The notes: generated from the sequence alone by a model not told the origin. 64,000 bases of DNA from Streptomyces sp. TG1A-60 (GCF_037201975.1 NZ_CP147520.1:2232001-2296000), one strand, 5' to 3'; shown: positions 42,529 to 52,580, counted from the first letter of the stretch. A program made the numbers and translations.

Positions 42529-44246
42529 CAGAACTCCCCCGTGCGATCGGTACGGAGTCGTTCCAGCACCAGCAGGGCCACCGCGCACACCACCATCAGA
42601 ATCGTCGAAAGGGCCATGGCCTGGCCGTAGTTGAGGTCCCCGGGCCGGCCGAGCAGCCGTGCCACGGCGACCGGCAGCGTCGGGTTGTCGGCGCGCGCGA
42701 TGAACACGGTCGCCCCGAACTCCCCGAGCGACACGGCGAAGGCGAACCCGGCGGCGATCAGCAGCGCCCGCCGCACCATCGGCAGGTCGACCTCGCGCCA
42801 CACCCGCCAGGGCGACGCCCCGAGCACGGCCGCCGCCTCCCGCAGCCGCTCGTCCACCGCCCGCAGCACGGGCAGCATGGTCCGTACGACGAAGGGGACG
42901 CCCACCAGTGCCTGGGCGAGCGGCACCAGGATCCAGGACGACCGCAGGTCCAGCGGCGGCTCGTCCAGCGCGATCAGGAACCCGAAGCCGACGGTCACCG
43001 CGGACACCCCGAGCGGCAGCATGAGCAGCGCGTCGAAGCCCCTGACGAGCCGGCCGGCCCGCCGGGTGAGCGCGGCGGCGGAGAGGGAGCCGATCAGCAG
43101 GGCGATGGCGGTCGCGGCCAGCGCGTAGCTGAGCGAGTTGCCGACCGCCTCGATCGGCGCCACCAGGAAGATCCCGCTGTCGTCACCGGTCAGCGCCTTG
43201 TAGTAGCCGAATCCCGGCGCGTCGAGCGACCGCTCCACCAGCACGCCCAGCGGCAGCAGAATCAGCACCACGACGGTGGCGAGGACCATGCCCAGCAACG
43301 CCCACTGTCCCGCCCCGCGTGGCTTCCGGGCCGTGAGCGACGCGTCCCCCAGCCGCAGCGCGCTCTCCCGCCGCCGTACGGTCCAGGCGTGCACGACGAG
43401 GACCAGAGCGACCGCGACGAACTGCACGAGCGTCAGCACGGCGGCCGTCGCCAGGTCGAAGATCTCCGAGGTCTGCCGGTAGATCTCCACTTCGAGCGTC
43501 GAGAAGGTCGGCCCACCGAGAACCTGCACCACCCCGAACGAGGTGAAGGTGAAGAGGAACACCATCAGCGTGGCGGCGGCCACGGCGGGCCCGAGCGCCG
43601 GGAGCGTCACCTTCCGCCAGGCCGCGAGCGGGGACGCCCCGAGCATCCGCGCGGCCTCCTCCTGCCGGGGGTCGAGCTGCGCCCAGAGGCCGCCCACCGT
43701 CCGTACGACGACGGCGTAGTTGAAGAACACATGCGCGAGCAGGATCGCCCAGACCGTCGTGTCCAGACGTACGCCCCACAGGTCGTCGAACATCCCGCCA
43801 CGCCCGACCAGCGCCAGGAACGCCGTGCCGACGACCACGGTGGGCAGCACGAACGGCACGGTGACGACCGCCCGCAGGATGTCCTTGCCCCTGAAATCGA
43901 AGCGCGCGAAGACATACGCGCCAGGGAGCGCGATCAGCAGCGTGAGCGCGGTCGAGACGAGCGCCTGCCAGGTGGTGAACCACAGCACGTGCCGGATCCC
44001 GGAGTCCCCCAGCACCTCCGCGATCCGCCCGAACCGCCAGCCCCCGCCTTCCCCTTCGGCCTTCAGCCCCCGTGCGACGATCGCGGCGACGGGATAGGCG
44101 AAGAACACCGCGAAGAAAACGACGGGCAGGACCATGAGCCCGAGCCGCGCCGCGCTGCCTGTGCGGGCCCTCCGCCGAGGGGCCTTCGCCGCCTCGGCAG
44201 GTGTCCCGGTTACTTCAGTACGAGCGAGGTCCACGACTTGACCCAC
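42528..44246 (-). CDS. thiP: Thiamine ABC transporter permease, two-half type
   Basis: Permease of 572 aa made of two fused six-helix halves, as in ThiP/FbpB. Each half has an EAA loop: RQEEAARMLGASPLAAWRKV and LREAAAVLGASPWRVWREV. GTG at 44246 lies 37 nt inside the binding-protein gene. GTG at 44234 is also possible, and there is no start codon after the thiB stop, so the overlap is real. The halves would form the complete membrane channel. Confidence 0.88.
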   Translation of the reverse strand: MGQVVDLARTEVTGTPAEAAKAPRRRARTGSAARLGLMVLPVVFFAVFFAYPVAAIVARGLKAEGEGGGWRFGRIAEVLGDSGIRHVLWFTTWQALVSTALTLLIALPGAYVFARFDFRGKDILRAVVTVPFVLPTVVVGTAFLALVGRGGMFDDLWGVRLDTTVWAILLAHVFFNYAVVVRTVGGLWAQLDPRQEEAARMLGASPLAAWRKVTLPALGPAVAAATLMVFLFTFTSFGVVQVLGGPTFSTLEVEIYRQTSEIFDLATAAVLTLVQFVAVALVLVVHAWTVRRRESALRLGDASLTARKPRGAGQWALLGMVLATVVVLILLPLGVLVERSLDAPGFGYYKALTGDDSGIFLVAPIEAVGNSLSYALAATAIALLIGSLSAAALTRRAGRLVRGFDALLMLPLGVSAVTVGFGFLIALDEPPLDLRSSWILVPLAQALVGVPFVVRTMLPVLRAVDERLREAAAVLGASPWRVWREVDLPMVRRALLIAAGFAFAVSLGEFGATVFIARADNPTLPVAVARLLGRPGDLNYGQAMALSTILMVVCAVALLVLERLRTDRTGEF

Positions 44247-45295
44247 TGGTCACGCTTCTCGGCGATCTTCTCCGGCGCCATGGTCTCGGGGTCCTTCGCC
44301 GCGGGCCCGTACTCGGTGAACTCGGCGGGCACGGACGCCCCCTCGACCACCGGGTACACGAACATGTTGAGCGGCATGTCCTCCTGGAACTCCTTCGAGA
44401 TCAGGAAGTCGATCAGCGCCTTGCCGCCCTCGGCGTTCTTCGCGTTGCTCAGCAGCCCCGCGAACTCGATCTGCCGGAAACAGGTGCCGGTCGCGACCCC
44501 GGTCGGCGCGGTCTTCGGGCGCGGGTCCGCGTAGACGACCTCGGCGGGCGGCGAGGAGGCGTACGACACGACGAGGGGCCGGTCGCCCCCGGCCTTCTTG
44601 CCGTCCGTCGAACCGGAGAACTCCTGGTAGTACGCCTGTTCCCAGCCGTCGACGACCTTCACACCGTTGGCCTTGAGCTTCTGCCAGTATCCCTCCCATC
44701 CCTCGTCGCCGTACTTCGCGGCCGTACCGAGGACGAATCCGAGTCCGGGCGAGGATGTGGAGGCGTTCTCGGTGACGAGGAGATCCTTGTACTCGGGCTC
44801 GACCAGATCGTCGAACGTCTGCGGCGGATCGATCTTGTGCTCGGTGAAGTACGCCTTGTCGTAGTTGACGCAGATGTCACCGGAGTCGACGGGCGTCACC
44901 CGGTGCTCGTCCTTGTCGAGCTGGTACTCGGCGCCGACCTTGTCGAGGCCCTTCGCCTCATACGGCTGGAAGAGGCCGTTGTCGAGCGCGCGCGACAGCA
45001 GCGTGTTGTCGACGCCGAAGAAGACGTCGCCCTGCGGGTTGTCCTTGGTCAGGATCGCCTGGTTCACGGCCTGGCCGGCGTCACCGCTCTTGAGGACCTT
45101 GACCTTGTAGCCGGACTCCTTCTCGAACGCCTTCAGCACGTCCTTGGAGTAGGCGAAGGAGCCGTGGCTGACGAGGGTGACGGTCTTGGAATCGGTGCCA
45201 CCGTCGCTGCCACCCGATCCGGACGACCCGCACGCCGACAGAGTGACCAGGCCCAGCCCGACGACCAGGACCGTTGCCTTCTTGGTGATGCCCAC
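44210..45295 (-). CDS. thiB: Thiamine-binding lipoprotein of ABC importer
   Basis: Substrate-binding protein of 361 aa. The lipoprotein signal is MGITKKATVLVVGLGLVTLS with lipobox LSACGSS. The mature part has TVTLVSHGSFAYSKDVLKAF, VFFGVDNTLLSRAL, TPVDSGDICVNYDKAYF and PSGRP-like loops as in ThiB/TbpA proteins of thiamine import. A TPP riboswitch lies about 100 bp upstream on the same strand, which ties the operon to thiamine or a precursor. TCCTCC on the plus strand (45305-45310) gives GGAGGA as ribosome-binding site. Confidence 0.92.
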   Translation of the reverse strand: MGITKKATVLVVGLGLVTLSACGSSGSGGSDGGTDSKTVTLVSHGSFAYSKDVLKAFEKESGYKVKVLKSGDAGQAVNQAILTKDNPQGDVFFGVDNTLLSRALDNGLFQPYEAKGLDKVGAEYQLDKDEHRVTPVDSGDICVNYDKAYFTEHKIDPPQTFDDLVEPEYKDLLVTENASTSSPGLGFVLGTAAKYGDEGWEGYWQKLKANGVKVVDGWEQAYYQEFSGSTDGKKAGGDRPLVVSYASSPPAEVVYADPRPKTAPTGVATGTCFRQIEFAGLLSNAKNAEGGKALIDFLISKEFQEDMPLNMFVYPVVEGASVPAEFTEYGPAAKDPETMAPEKIAEKRDQWVKSWTSLVLK

Positions 45296-45388
45296 TGACT
45301 TGATTCCTCCTGGGGGTGACCAGGAAGAGACGCGGCCCTGCCCGGGATCCCGAAGGGTTCCCGCGCAGGGCGCAACAGCTTGAGTGAT

Positions 45389-45481
45389 GACCGAACTTCC
45401 TACCCAGAATGACCTGGGCGAGGTTCAGAGGGTCTGCGGCCTGGTTGCCGCACTCTCAGCGCTGTGGCGCTCCCCTGTCGG
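45389..45481 (-). ncRNA. TPP (THI-box) riboswitch
   Basis: Reading the minus strand, the conserved blocks appear in order: ACAGGGGAGC, GCTGAGAGTGCGG, CCGCAGACCCTCTGAACCT, CCAGGTCATTCTGGG and TAGGAAGTT. These form the P1-P5 core that binds thiamine pyrophosphate; the CTGAGA and ACCCTCTGAACCT pieces are diagnostic. It lies between the start of thiB (45295) and the rlmN stop. When TPP is abundant it should switch off the transport operon, in actinobacteria usually by hiding the ribosome-binding site. Confidence 0.95.
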
Positions 45482-45556
45482 AATATGAAGATGTGTACGA
45501 AGGTCAGAGTACCCCGTGGCCGGATCCTGACTCCCGCCCGGTGGCCGGCACTCCGC

Positions 45557-46663
45557 CTACCTCTCGGTGGCCGCCAGTTGCCCGCACGCCCCGTCGATCT
45601 CCTGCCCCCGGGTGTCCCGGACGGTCACCGGCACACCGTGCGCGGCGATGGCGTCGACGAACGCCTTCTCGTCCTCGGGACGGGAGGCGGTCCACTTGGA
45701 GCCCGGCGTCGGGTTGAGCGGGATGAGGTTGACGTGCACGGGCCTGCCCTTGAGCAGCCGGCCCAGCCGGTCACCGCGCCACGCCTGGTCGTTGATGTCC
45801 CGGATGAGTGCGTACTCGATGGACAGCCGCCGCCCGGACCTGGCCGCGTACTCCCACCCGGCGTCCAGGACCTCGCGCACCTTCCACCGCGTGTTCACCG
45901 GTACGAGCGTGTCCCGCAGCTCGTCGTCCGGCGCGTGCAGCGAGATCGCGAGCCGGCACTTGAAGCCCTCGTCCGCGAACCGGTGGATGGCCGGCACGAG
46001 CCCGACCGTCGACACGGTGATCCCCCGCTGCGAGAGCCCGAGCCCGTCCGGCTCGGGATCGGTGAGCCGGCGGATGGCCCCGACGACGCGGTTGTAGTTG
46101 GCGAGCGGCTCACCCATCCCCATGAAGACGATGTTGGAGAGCCGCGCGGGCCCACCCGGGATCTCCCCGTCCCGCAGCGCCCGCATCCCGTCGACGATCT
46201 GATGGACGATCTCGGCGGTGGACAGATTCCGGTCCAGCCCGGCCTGCCCGGTGGCGCAGAAGGGACAGTTCATCCCGCACCCGGCCTGCGAACTGATGCA
46301 CATGGTGACCCGGTCCGGGTACCGCATCAGCACCGACTCGACGAGCGTCCCGTCGAACAGCCGCCACAGCGTCTTCCGCGTAGTCTCCTGGTCGGTCGAC
46401 AGATGCCGCACGACCGTCATCAGCTCCGGAAGCAATGCCTCCCGCAGCTTCGTGCGCGCACCCGCGGGGATGTCGGTCCACTGTTCCGGGTCGTGCGCGT
46501 ACCGCGCGAAGTAGTGCTGCGACAGCTGCTTGGCGCGAAACGGCTTCTCCCCGACCGCGGCAACAGCCTCCTTACGCTCCGCAGGCGTGAGATCAGCGAG
46601 ATGCCGCGGCGGCTTCTTGGCTCCGCGGGGGGCGACGAAAGTGAGTTCTCCGGGTGCAGGCAT
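45557..46663 (-). CDS. rlmN: 23S rRNA (adenine2503-C2)-methyltransferase
   Basis: Radical-SAM enzyme of 368 aa that methylates A2503 of 23S rRNA and A37 of some tRNAs. The iron-sulfur motif C-x3-C-x2-C is in [10 protein letters not shown] (C129, C133, C136). Other marks are [44 protein letters not shown] and the late Cys in IDGACGQL that carries the methyl intermediate. ATG at 46663 follows GAGGGTT. It lies downstream of cdsA beyond a strong hairpin, so it probably has its own promoter. Confidence 0.95.
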   Translation of the reverse strand: MPAPGELTFVAPRGAKKPPRHLADLTPAERKEAVAAVGEKPFRAKQLSQHYFARYAHDPEQWTDIPAGARTKLREALLPELMTVVRHLSTDQETTRKTLWRLFDGTLVESVLMRYPDRVTMCISSQAGCGMNCPFCATGQAGLDRNLSTAEIVHQIVDGMRALRDGEIPGGPARLSNIVFMGMGEPLANYNRVVGAIRRLTDPEPDGLGLSQRGITVSTVGLVPAIHRFADEGFKCRLAISLHAPDDELRDTLVPVNTRWKVREVLDAGWEYAARSGRRLSIEYALIRDINDQAWRGDRLGRLLKGRPVHVNLIPLNPTPGSKWTASRPEDEKAFVDAIAAHGVPVTVRDTRGQEIDGACGQLAATER

Positions 46664-46743
46664 AACCCTCCCAGTGTCGCAGATCAACTCTGGTGGCCCA
46701 GGCCACAGCGTGCCAGGGGCCGACTGCCCCGGAGTTCACGCCA

Positions 46744-46779
46744 GTGGGCCCCGTCCCGGCGAACCGGGGCGGGGCCCAC
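46744..46779 (-). terminator. Hairpin terminator after cdsA
   Basis: A 16-bp stem with one G-U type pair (46744-46759 with 46764-46779, arm GTGGGCCCCG...) and a CGAA loop lies 28 bp past the cdsA stop. It should end the frr-cdsA transcript. Confidence 0.8.
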
Positions 46780-46806
46780 ACGCGTCACGTACGCATCGCC
46801 GACCGG

Positions 46807-47933
46807 TCAGCCGGAGCCCACGAACAGCACCAGGAGCAGCCAGACCACCGGAGCGGTCGGGAGGAGGGAGTCCAGGCGGTCCATGATGCCGCCGTGGCCC
46901 GGCAGCAGGGTGCCCATGTCCTTGATGCCGAGATCCCGTTTGATCATGGACTCGCCGAGGTCGCCCAGCGTGGCGCTGGCGGCGACGGCGAGGCCGAGGA
47001 GCAGGCCCTGCCACCAGATGCCGTCGTCGATGACGAACTGCATGAGCAGCGCGCCCGCGGCCATGGCGAAGGCGACCGCGCCGAGCAGACCCTCGCGGGT
47101 CTTGCCGGGGCTGATGCGGGGCGCGAGCTTGTGCTTGCCGAAGCGCCAGCCGACGGCGTACGCGCCCGTGTCGCTGACGACGGTCAGCACCAGGAACACG
47201 AGGACCCGCCGCGGCCCGTCGTCGGCGGTGAGCATGAGCGCGACGAACGTGGCCAGGAACGGCACGTAGAAGGCCGCGAAGACCCCTGCCGTGACGTCCT
47301 TGAGGTAGTTCTCCGGCGGTTCCGTCATCCGCCAGACGAGCACGGCGAGCGCGGTGAGCGCCATGGCCACCCACGCGCCCTCGGGCCCGCGTACGTACCC
47401 GGCGACGACCATGGCGGCCCCGCCGACCGCGAGCGGCACGAGGGGCGCCTTGATGCCCCTGCGTTCCTGCAGGCGGGAGGTGAGCTCCCACAGCCCCACC
47501 ACCACGGCGACCACTATCACGCCGACGAAGGCCGCCTTGACGATGAACAGCGACGCGACGATGACCACGCCGAGCCCGACGCCGACTCCTATGGCGGCAC
47601 TCAGGTCACGGCCCGCGCTCTTCTTCTGCGGGGCGGGTTGCGGGGCGTCGGGCATGGGATCCGGCTTCTGCGGCGCCCCCCCGTGGGGACGCGCCGACGG
47701 CGTCTCGTCGCGGAACGGGGGCCGCCCTCCCGGGCGGCCCCCCGGTCGTCGTCCTGGTTCCCGCCATGCGAGGGTACATCGGGCACGATGGGCATGGCCT
47801 GAGTCTGCATCGGACGCTGGTCCTCGGACGCATCGTACGTGGGACCCGCCGGGGCGTGCCCCTGGACAGGTCCCCGGTCGGTCGGCGCCCAGTACCCGGC
47901 TTGTGGCGGCGCCCCCCAGGAAGAGTCGTTCAT
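46807..47933 (-). CDS. cdsA: Phosphatidate cytidylyltransferase, frameshifted as given
   Basis: Makes CDP-diacylglycerol from CTP and phosphatidic acid at the membrane. The C-terminal part is intact, with about eight hydrophobic segments and the CDS signature near GDLGESMIKRDLGIKDMGTL and LPGHGGIMDRLDSLL. The true start [15 protein letters not shown] (ATG 47933, overlapping the frr TGA as TGATG) is in another frame. The frames meet at a C5 run on the coding strand (plus-strand G5, 47717-47721). One more C would read REGGPPFRDETP and give exactly 376 codons. The hydrophilic N-terminus (about 100 aa) precedes the first helix. CdsA is expected to be essential, so an undercalled base is more likely than a null allele. 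Confidence 0.9.
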
Positions 47934-48493
47934 CAGACCTCGAGGAGCTCCGCTTCCTTGTGCTTGAGCAGCTCGTCCACCTGAGCGACGTACTTCGCGG
48001 TGGTGTCGTCGAGCTCCTTCTCCGCACGACGGCCCTCGTCCTCACCGACCTCGCCGTCCTTGACGAGCTTGTCGATCGCGTCCTTGGCCTTGCGGCGAAC
48101 AGAGCGGATGGACACCTTGGAGTCCTCCGCCTTGCTCTTGGCGACCTTGATGTAGTCGCGGCGGCGCTCCTCGGTCAGCTCGGGGAACACCACCCGGATG
48201 ATGTTGCCGTCGTTGCTCGGGTTGACACCGAGGTCGGAGTCGCGGATCGCCTGCTCGATGTTGCGCAGGGCGGTCTTGTCGAACGGGGTCACCACGGCCA
48301 TTCGCGGCTCCGGCACCGAGAACGAGGCCAGCTGGTTGATCGGCGTCAGCGCACCGTAGTAGTCGGCCACGATCTTGTTGAACATCGCCGGGTGCGCACG
48401 ACCGGTACGGATCGCCGCGAAGTCGTCCTTGGCGACCACGACGGCCTTCTCCATCTTCTCCTCGGCCTCGAGGAGGGTCTCTTCGATCACCAC
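47933..48493 (-). CDS. frr: Ribosome recycling factor
   Basis: Cytoplasmic protein of 186 aa that, with EF-G, splits post-termination ribosomes. Typical segments are [41 protein letters not shown] and [20 protein letters not shown], with the long final helix containing [20 protein letters not shown]. Length is normal. GTG codons at 48493 and 48490 both sit behind AGGAG. The TGA overlaps the cdsA start. Confidence 0.97.
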   Translation of the reverse strand: MVIEETLLEAEEKMEKAVVVAKDDFAAIRTGRAHPAMFNKIVADYYGALTPINQLASFSVPEPRMAVVTPFDKTALRNIEQAIRDSDLGVNPSNDGNIIRVVFPELTEERRRDYIKVAKSKAEDSKVSIRSVRRKAKDAIDKLVKDGEVGEDEGRRAEKELDDTTAKYVAQVDELLKHKEAELLEV

Positions 48494-48645
48494 TTGCTCC
48501 TGCGTGTCTTGAGTAGGCCCGGCAGCTGTACTTGGTCTGGTCGGCGGCCGGCTGCGTCGCGTCTTGTTCCTGCACGGTTCCCGACCGGCAGGACATTGTC
48601 CATCCCCCGGTCAGGCTCCGTCCCCCGGGCAGGGGAGGGACCCGG

Positions 48646-49404
48646 TCAGGCCCGGCTTCCCTGATCACCCACGAGAGTGCCGATCTTCTCACCCTTGACG
48701 GCCCGCGCGATATTGCCCTCCTTGAGAAGCTCGAACACGAGGATCGGGAGCTTGTTGTCACGGCAGAGCGTGATGGCGGTGGCATCGGCGACCTTGAGCT
48801 CGCGGGTGATGACCTCGCCATAGCCGAGGGAGTCGAACCTGACCGCGTCCGGGTTGGTCTTGGGGTCGGAGTCGTAGACCCCGTCCACGCCGTTCTTGCC
48901 CATGAGCAGCGCCTCGGCGTCGATCTCCAGGGCACGCTGGGCGGCGGTGGTGTCGGTGGAGAAGTACGGCATGCCCATACCGGCGCCGAAGATGACCACG
49001 CGGCCCTTCTCCAGGTGGCGCACGGCGCGCAGCGGGATGTACGGCTCGGCGACCTGGCCCATGGTGATGGCGGTCTGGACCCGGCTGTCGATGCCCTCCT
49101 TCTCCAGGAAGTCCTGGAGGGCGAGACAGTTCATGACCGTGCCGAGCATGCCCATGTAGTCCGAACGGGCCCGGTCCATGCCGCGCTGCTGGAGTTCGGC
49201 GCCGCGGAAGAAGTTGCCGCCGCCGATGACTACGGCGATCTCCGCTCCGTCACGTACGACGGCCGCGATCTCCCGGGCGATGGCGTGCACCACGTCCGGA
49301 TCGACGCCGATGGCACCGCCCCCGGAGAACGCCTCTCCGGACAGCTTCAGCAGGTACCGGCCGCTTACTTTGCCGTCGTCGCTCTTCTGGGGCTTGGTGG
49401 TCAT
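48646..49404 (-). CDS. pyrH: UMP kinase
   Basis: Hexameric UMP kinase of 252 aa that phosphorylates UMP to UDP in pyrimidine synthesis. Amino-acid-kinase-fold motifs are [54 protein letters not shown] and [18 protein letters not shown]. Start ATG at 49404. The conserved order tsf-pyrH-frr is kept, with a hairpin on the tsf side. Confidence 0.97.
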   Translation of the reverse strand: MTTKPQKSDDGKVSGRYLLKLSGEAFSGGGAIGVDPDVVHAIAREIAAVVRDGAEIAVVIGGGNFFRGAELQQRGMDRARSDYMGMLGTVMNCLALQDFLEKEGIDSRVQTAITMGQVAEPYIPLRAVRHLEKGRVVIFGAGMGMPYFSTDTTAAQRALEIDAEALLMGKNGVDGVYDSDPKTNPDAVRFDSLGYGEVITRELKVADATAITLCRDNKLPILVFELLKEGNIARAVKGEKIGTLVGDQGSRA

Positions 49405-49435
49405 GGAGATCTCGCCTCTTTACGTGTCGCACATA

Positions 49436-49496
49436 CGAAGAAGGCCATTGCCGGTGGGGTGGTGTTCACATCCCATGCGCGGCAACGGCCTCCTCG
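49436..49496 (-). terminator. Hairpin between tsf and pyrH
   Basis: Arms around GGCCATTGCCG (49443-49453) and CGGCAACGGCC (49480-49490), extended on both sides, form a stem of about 16 bp with a mismatch and a bulge and a 26-nt loop. It could attenuate read-through from rpsB-tsf into pyrH. Confidence 0.6.
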
Positions 49497-49513
49497 TCAG
49501 ATCTGCTGTCGTC

Positions 49514-49534
49514 CGTCACGCGTCACGCGTCACG
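49514..49534. repeat. Three tandem copies of a heptamer
   Basis: CGTCACG is repeated exactly three times head to tail in the tsf-pyrH spacer. It is too short and unspaced to be a CRISPR. Possible slippage site. Confidence 0.7.
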
Positions 49535-49606
49535 CGCGCAGGTGGCGGCGTACGCGAACGACTGCCCTCGACCCTATCGGGGTCGGGTGCCCGTCGCGTA
49601 ACGGAC

Positions 49607-50443
49607 TCAGATGCCGACCTTGATGCGCGTGAAGCGCTTCAGGGTGACACCGGCCTCGTCCAGGACCTTCTGGACGGACTTCTTGTTGTCGAGCGCGTAC
49701 GGCTGGCCGAGCAGCGTGGCGTCCTTGAAGAAGCCGCCCAGGCGACCCTCGACGATCTTCGGCAGGGCGGCCTCGGGCTTGCCCTCGGCGCGTGTGGTCT
49801 CCTCGGCGACGCGGCGCTCGGACTCGACGACCTCGGCCGGCACGTCCTCCCTGGAGAGGTACTTCGGCGCGAAGGCGGCGATGTGCTGGGCGACACCCTT
49901 GGCGAGCTCGGCGTCGGCCTTGTCCAGCTCGACCAGGACACCGATCTGCGGGGGCAGATCGGGCATGGTGCGGTGCATGTAGGCGAAGACGAAGCCGTCG
50001 GCGAACTGCGCGAAGCGGTCGAGGACGATCTTCTCGCCGAGGTTGGCGTTGGCCTCGTCGACGTACGCCTGGACGGTCTTGCCAGCCTCGATCTCGGAGG
50101 AGAGCAGGGTGTCGATGTCGGCCGGGGAGGTCTTGGCGACATGCTCGGCGATCGCGGCGGCGGCGGCCTGGAACTTCTCGCCCTTGGCGACGAAGTCCGT
50201 CTCGCACTTCAGCTCGACGAGGACACCGGAGGTGTTGTCGTCGGCGATGAGGGATACCACTGCACCGTTCTCGGCGGAGCGGCCCTCGCGCTTGGCGACG
50301 CCCTTCTGGCCCTTGATACGCAGGGCCTCGACGGCCTTGTCGACGTTGCCCTCGGCCTCGTCCAGCGCCTTCTTGCAGTCCATCATGCCGGCGCCGGTGA
50401 GCTCACGGAGCTTCTTGACGTCGGCGGCGGTGTAGTTCGCCAT
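49607..50443 (-). CDS. tsf: Translation elongation factor Ts
   Basis: Guanine-nucleotide exchange factor for EF-Tu, 278 aa. The N-terminal UBA-like domain reads MANYTAADVKKLRELTGAGM and MDCKKALDEAEGNVDKAVE, and the EF-Tu contact TDFVAKGEKF is present at about residues 80-90. The rest forms the dimerisation core and C-terminal module. Start ATG at 50443, 159 bp after rpsB with a hairpin between. Confidence 0.97.
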   Translation of the reverse strand: MANYTAADVKKLRELTGAGMMDCKKALDEAEGNVDKAVEALRIKGQKGVAKREGRSAENGAVVSLIADDNTSGVLVELKCETDFVAKGEKFQAAAAAIAEHVAKTSPADIDTLLSSEIEAGKTVQAYVDEANANLGEKIVLDRFAQFADGFVFAYMHRTMPDLPPQIGVLVELDKADAELAKGVAQHIAAFAPKYLSREDVPAEVVESERRVAEETTRAEGKPEAALPKIVEGRLGGFFKDATLLGQPYALDNKKSVQKVLDEAGVTLKRFTRIKVGI

Positions 50444-50541
50444 GATCTGTGAATCTCTTCTCGGAGTTCGAAGTCTCGAAGTCGGCGTCAGCCGCCGCTC
50501 GTGGGGCGGGCCTCCGCCGAAGATCTACGGGCTATGGGTGA

Positions 50542-50574
50542 ACGGCGGGCGGCGCGCTCGGCGCCACCCGCCGT
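50542..50574 (-). terminator. Hairpin between rpsB and tsf
   Basis: ACGGCGGGCGGCGC (50542-50555) pairs with GCGCCACCCGCCGT (50561-50574), with one mismatch and a 5-nt loop, 29 bp past the rpsB stop. It may act as a partial terminator that sets the S2:EF-Ts ratio. Confidence 0.65.
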
Positions 50575-50602
50575 CGTGTCGTCAGCCCTACGACCGTGAA
50601 GG

Positions 50603-51526
50603 TCAGGCCTGCTCGGCGTCCGCGGCCGGAGTCTCGGCGGCTGCCGGGGCCTCCTCTGCGGCGGGGGCCTCGGCAGCGGCCTCGGCCGGAACCTCAGCGG
50701 GGGCCTCGGCGGCAGCCGGAGCCTCAGCGGCGGCCGGGGCCTCCTCGGCCTTCTTCTCGCCCTCGAGCAGGTCGCGCTCCCACTCGGCCAGCGGCTCGCC
50801 GGCGGCCTTCTCGCCCTTGCCCTCGGTGGCGACACCGCTGCGGGAGATGAGGCCCTCGGCGACGGCGTCAGCGATCACGCGGGTGAGCAGGGTGACGGAG
50901 CGGATCGCGTCGTCGTTGCCCGGGATCTTGTAGTCGACCTCGTCGGGGTCGCAGTTGGTGTCGAGGATGGCGACGACCGGGATGTTGAGCTTCCGGGCCT
51001 CGCCGACCGCGATGTGCTCCTTCTTGGTGTCCACGATCCAGACGGCGCTGGGCACCTTGGACATCTCGCGGATACCGCCGAGGGTCTTCTCCAGCTTGGC
51101 CTTCTCGCGCGAGAGCACGAGAAGCTCCTTCTTGGTCAGACCGGACGCGGCGACGTCCTCGAAGTCGATCTGCTCAAGCTCCTTGAGGCGCTGCAGACGC
51201 TTGTAGACGGTCGAGAAGTTGGTGAGCATGCCGCCCAGCCAGCGCTGGTTGACGTAGGGCATGCCGACGCGGGTGGCCTGCTCGGCGATGGCCTCCTGCG
51301 CCTGCTTCTTCGTGCCGACGAACATGACCGTGCCGCCGTGGGCGACGGTCTCCTTGACGAACTCGTAGGCGCGGTCGATGTACGACAGCGACTGGAGCAG
51401 GTCGATGATGTAGATGCCGTTGCGCTCGGTGAAGATGAAGCGCTTCATCTTCGGGTTCCAGCGACGGGTCTGGTGACCGAAGTGGACGCCGCTCTCCAGC
51501 AGCTCCCGCATCGTGACGACGGCCAT
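50603..51526 (-). CDS. rpsB: 30S ribosomal protein S2
   Basis: Ribosomal protein of 307 aa. The S2 fold is clear: [74 protein letters not shown] and [20 protein letters not shown]. The last 55 residues are an Ala/Glu/Pro tail that makes it longer than E. coli S2 (241 aa); such tails are common in actinobacterial S2. ATG at 51526 follows AAGGAG. First gene of the rpsB-tsf unit. Confidence 0.97.
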   Translation of the reverse strand: MAVVTMRELLESGVHFGHQTRRWNPKMKRFIFTERNGIYIIDLLQSLSYIDRAYEFVKETVAHGGTVMFVGTKKQAQEAIAEQATRVGMPYVNQRWLGGMLTNFSTVYKRLQRLKELEQIDFEDVAASGLTKKELLVLSREKAKLEKTLGGIREMSKVPSAVWIVDTKKEHIAVGEARKLNIPVVAILDTNCDPDEVDYKIPGNDDAIRSVTLLTRVIADAVAEGLISRSGVATEGKGEKAAGEPLAEWERDLLEGEKKAEEAPAAAEAPAAAEAPAEVPAEAAAEAPAAEEAPAAAETPAADAEQA

Positions 51527-51557
51527 GGCCGTTCTCCTTGAATTTCTCGGTTGTGCC

Positions 51558-51579
51558 GCGGGAACCGGACGGCTCCCGC
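51558..51579 (-). promoter_or_regulatory. Leader hairpin upstream of rpsB
   Basis: GCGGGAGCC and GGTTCCCGC (minus-strand reading) form a 9-bp stem with one G-U pair and a GTCC loop 31 bp before the rpsB start, in the expected mRNA leader. It might serve in autogenous control by S2, but no known S2-leader motif is recognised. Confidence 0.4.
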
Positions 51580-51801
51580 GCCTGACGCCCACGATGCGCC
51601 GTTGCCACAAAGGACCGAGGGGCGCTGATACGGACCACTGACGGGGCCTCGTACCGGGGCGTGCGAAGTCGACCCGGTGACCCGGATCGCCATCAAGAAG
51701 TGTACGGGACCCACGAGGCCCCGGGTGACGCCGATATCCACAACCGCCGAGTACTCCACAGGACCCGGCCATGAGCGCCCCGTTCACGGGACGCTGCCGC
51801 C

Positions 51802-52389
51802 ATGTCTCACGAGCGAACGAACCGACGGCGTACGGGTACGTGGGCGGCGTTGCCGTTGTTCCTGGCGGCTGTCCTCCTGGGCACGACCTGGACCACAGCC
51901 CCGCGCGCGACCCCGGGACCACCGCCGGGCCCCGCTGAGCCGGTACCCGCCATGGGCCGTGCCTGGCCGGTGGGCCTGCGCCCCCTGGTGGTCCGCGCCT
52001 GGGAACCCCCGCCCACCCCCTATGCCCCGGGCCACCGAGGCGTCGACCTGTCCGCCCCGGCCGGCTCCCCGGTGCGGGCGGTCGCCCCGGGCCGGGTGTC
52101 CTTCGCGGGCCGGGTAGCCGGCCGAGGAGTCGTCTCGGTCGAACTGACCGACACCGGCGACCCGCCCCTGCGCACCACCTACGAACCGGTACGACCGTCG
52201 GTCGAGAAGGGCGACGAGGTGGCCGCGGGCGATCCTTTGGGCACCCTGGAACCCACCCCGTCCCACTGTCCGACGGCCTGCCTGCACTGGGGTCTGCGCA
52301 GAGGTGAGACCTACCTGGACCCGCTGTCCCTCCTACCGCACTGGCTCCTGCGGAGGGGCCCGTCCCGTCTGCTGCCGGTGCCCGGGTAG
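51802..52389 (+). CDS. M23 family metallopeptidase (LytM-type cell-wall enzyme)
   Basis: Secreted protein of 195 aa. The N-terminus has a positively charged start and the hydrophobic stretch [18 protein letters not shown], so export is expected. The LytM domain shows H-x3-D in [17 protein letters not shown] (H78, D82) and the second zinc site in [10 protein letters not shown] (near H161). The short size and absence of other domains suggest a cell-wall hydrolase or a structural LytM factor. It is divergent from rpsB and convergent with the TetR gene. Confidence 0.87.
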   Translation: MSHERTNRRRTGTWAALPLFLAAVLLGTTWTTAPRATPGPPPGPAEPVPAMGRAWPVGLRPLVVRAWEPPPTPYAPGHRGVDLSAPAGSPVRAVAPGRVSFAGRVAGRGVVSVELTDTGDPPLRTTYEPVRPSVEKGDEVAAGDPLGTLEPTPSHCPTACLHWGLRRGETYLDPLSLLPHWLLRRGPSRLLPVPG

Positions 52390-52540
52390 GACGCGGCCGC
52401 GGTCGCTTGGTAGAGGGGCTGCGGGCAGTCGTGCCGCTGGGGCGACAGGGGCCCCTCCCGCTGAGCGAAGTCGAGAGCGGGGAGGACGGGCGCGGCGGCA
52501 CCCTGCGAACGCCGGGGAGCGAAACCCCGCCCCAGGTTCA

Positions 52541-52571
52541 GCTCTGACGCCGGGGCGCCCGGCGTCAGAGC
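52541..52571. terminator. Bidirectional hairpin terminator
   Basis: A perfect 14-bp inverted repeat (GCTCTGACGCCGGG, 52541-52554 with 52558-52571) and a 3-nt loop lie between the converging M23 peptidase and TetR genes. Confidence 0.85.
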
Positions 52572-52580
52572 CGCGAAGCC

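Noticed and set aside
46807..48045. cdsA start placed far upstream in its main frame, inside frr
   Set aside because: The frame upstream of 47720 is antisensible filler opposite no motif, whereas the overlapping TGATG start in the other frame encodes [10 protein letters not shown], the expected CdsA N-terminus.
49514..49534. Three CGTCACG heptamers considered as a CRISPR-like array
   Set aside because: Units are 7 bp with no spacers; this is a simple tandem repeat.
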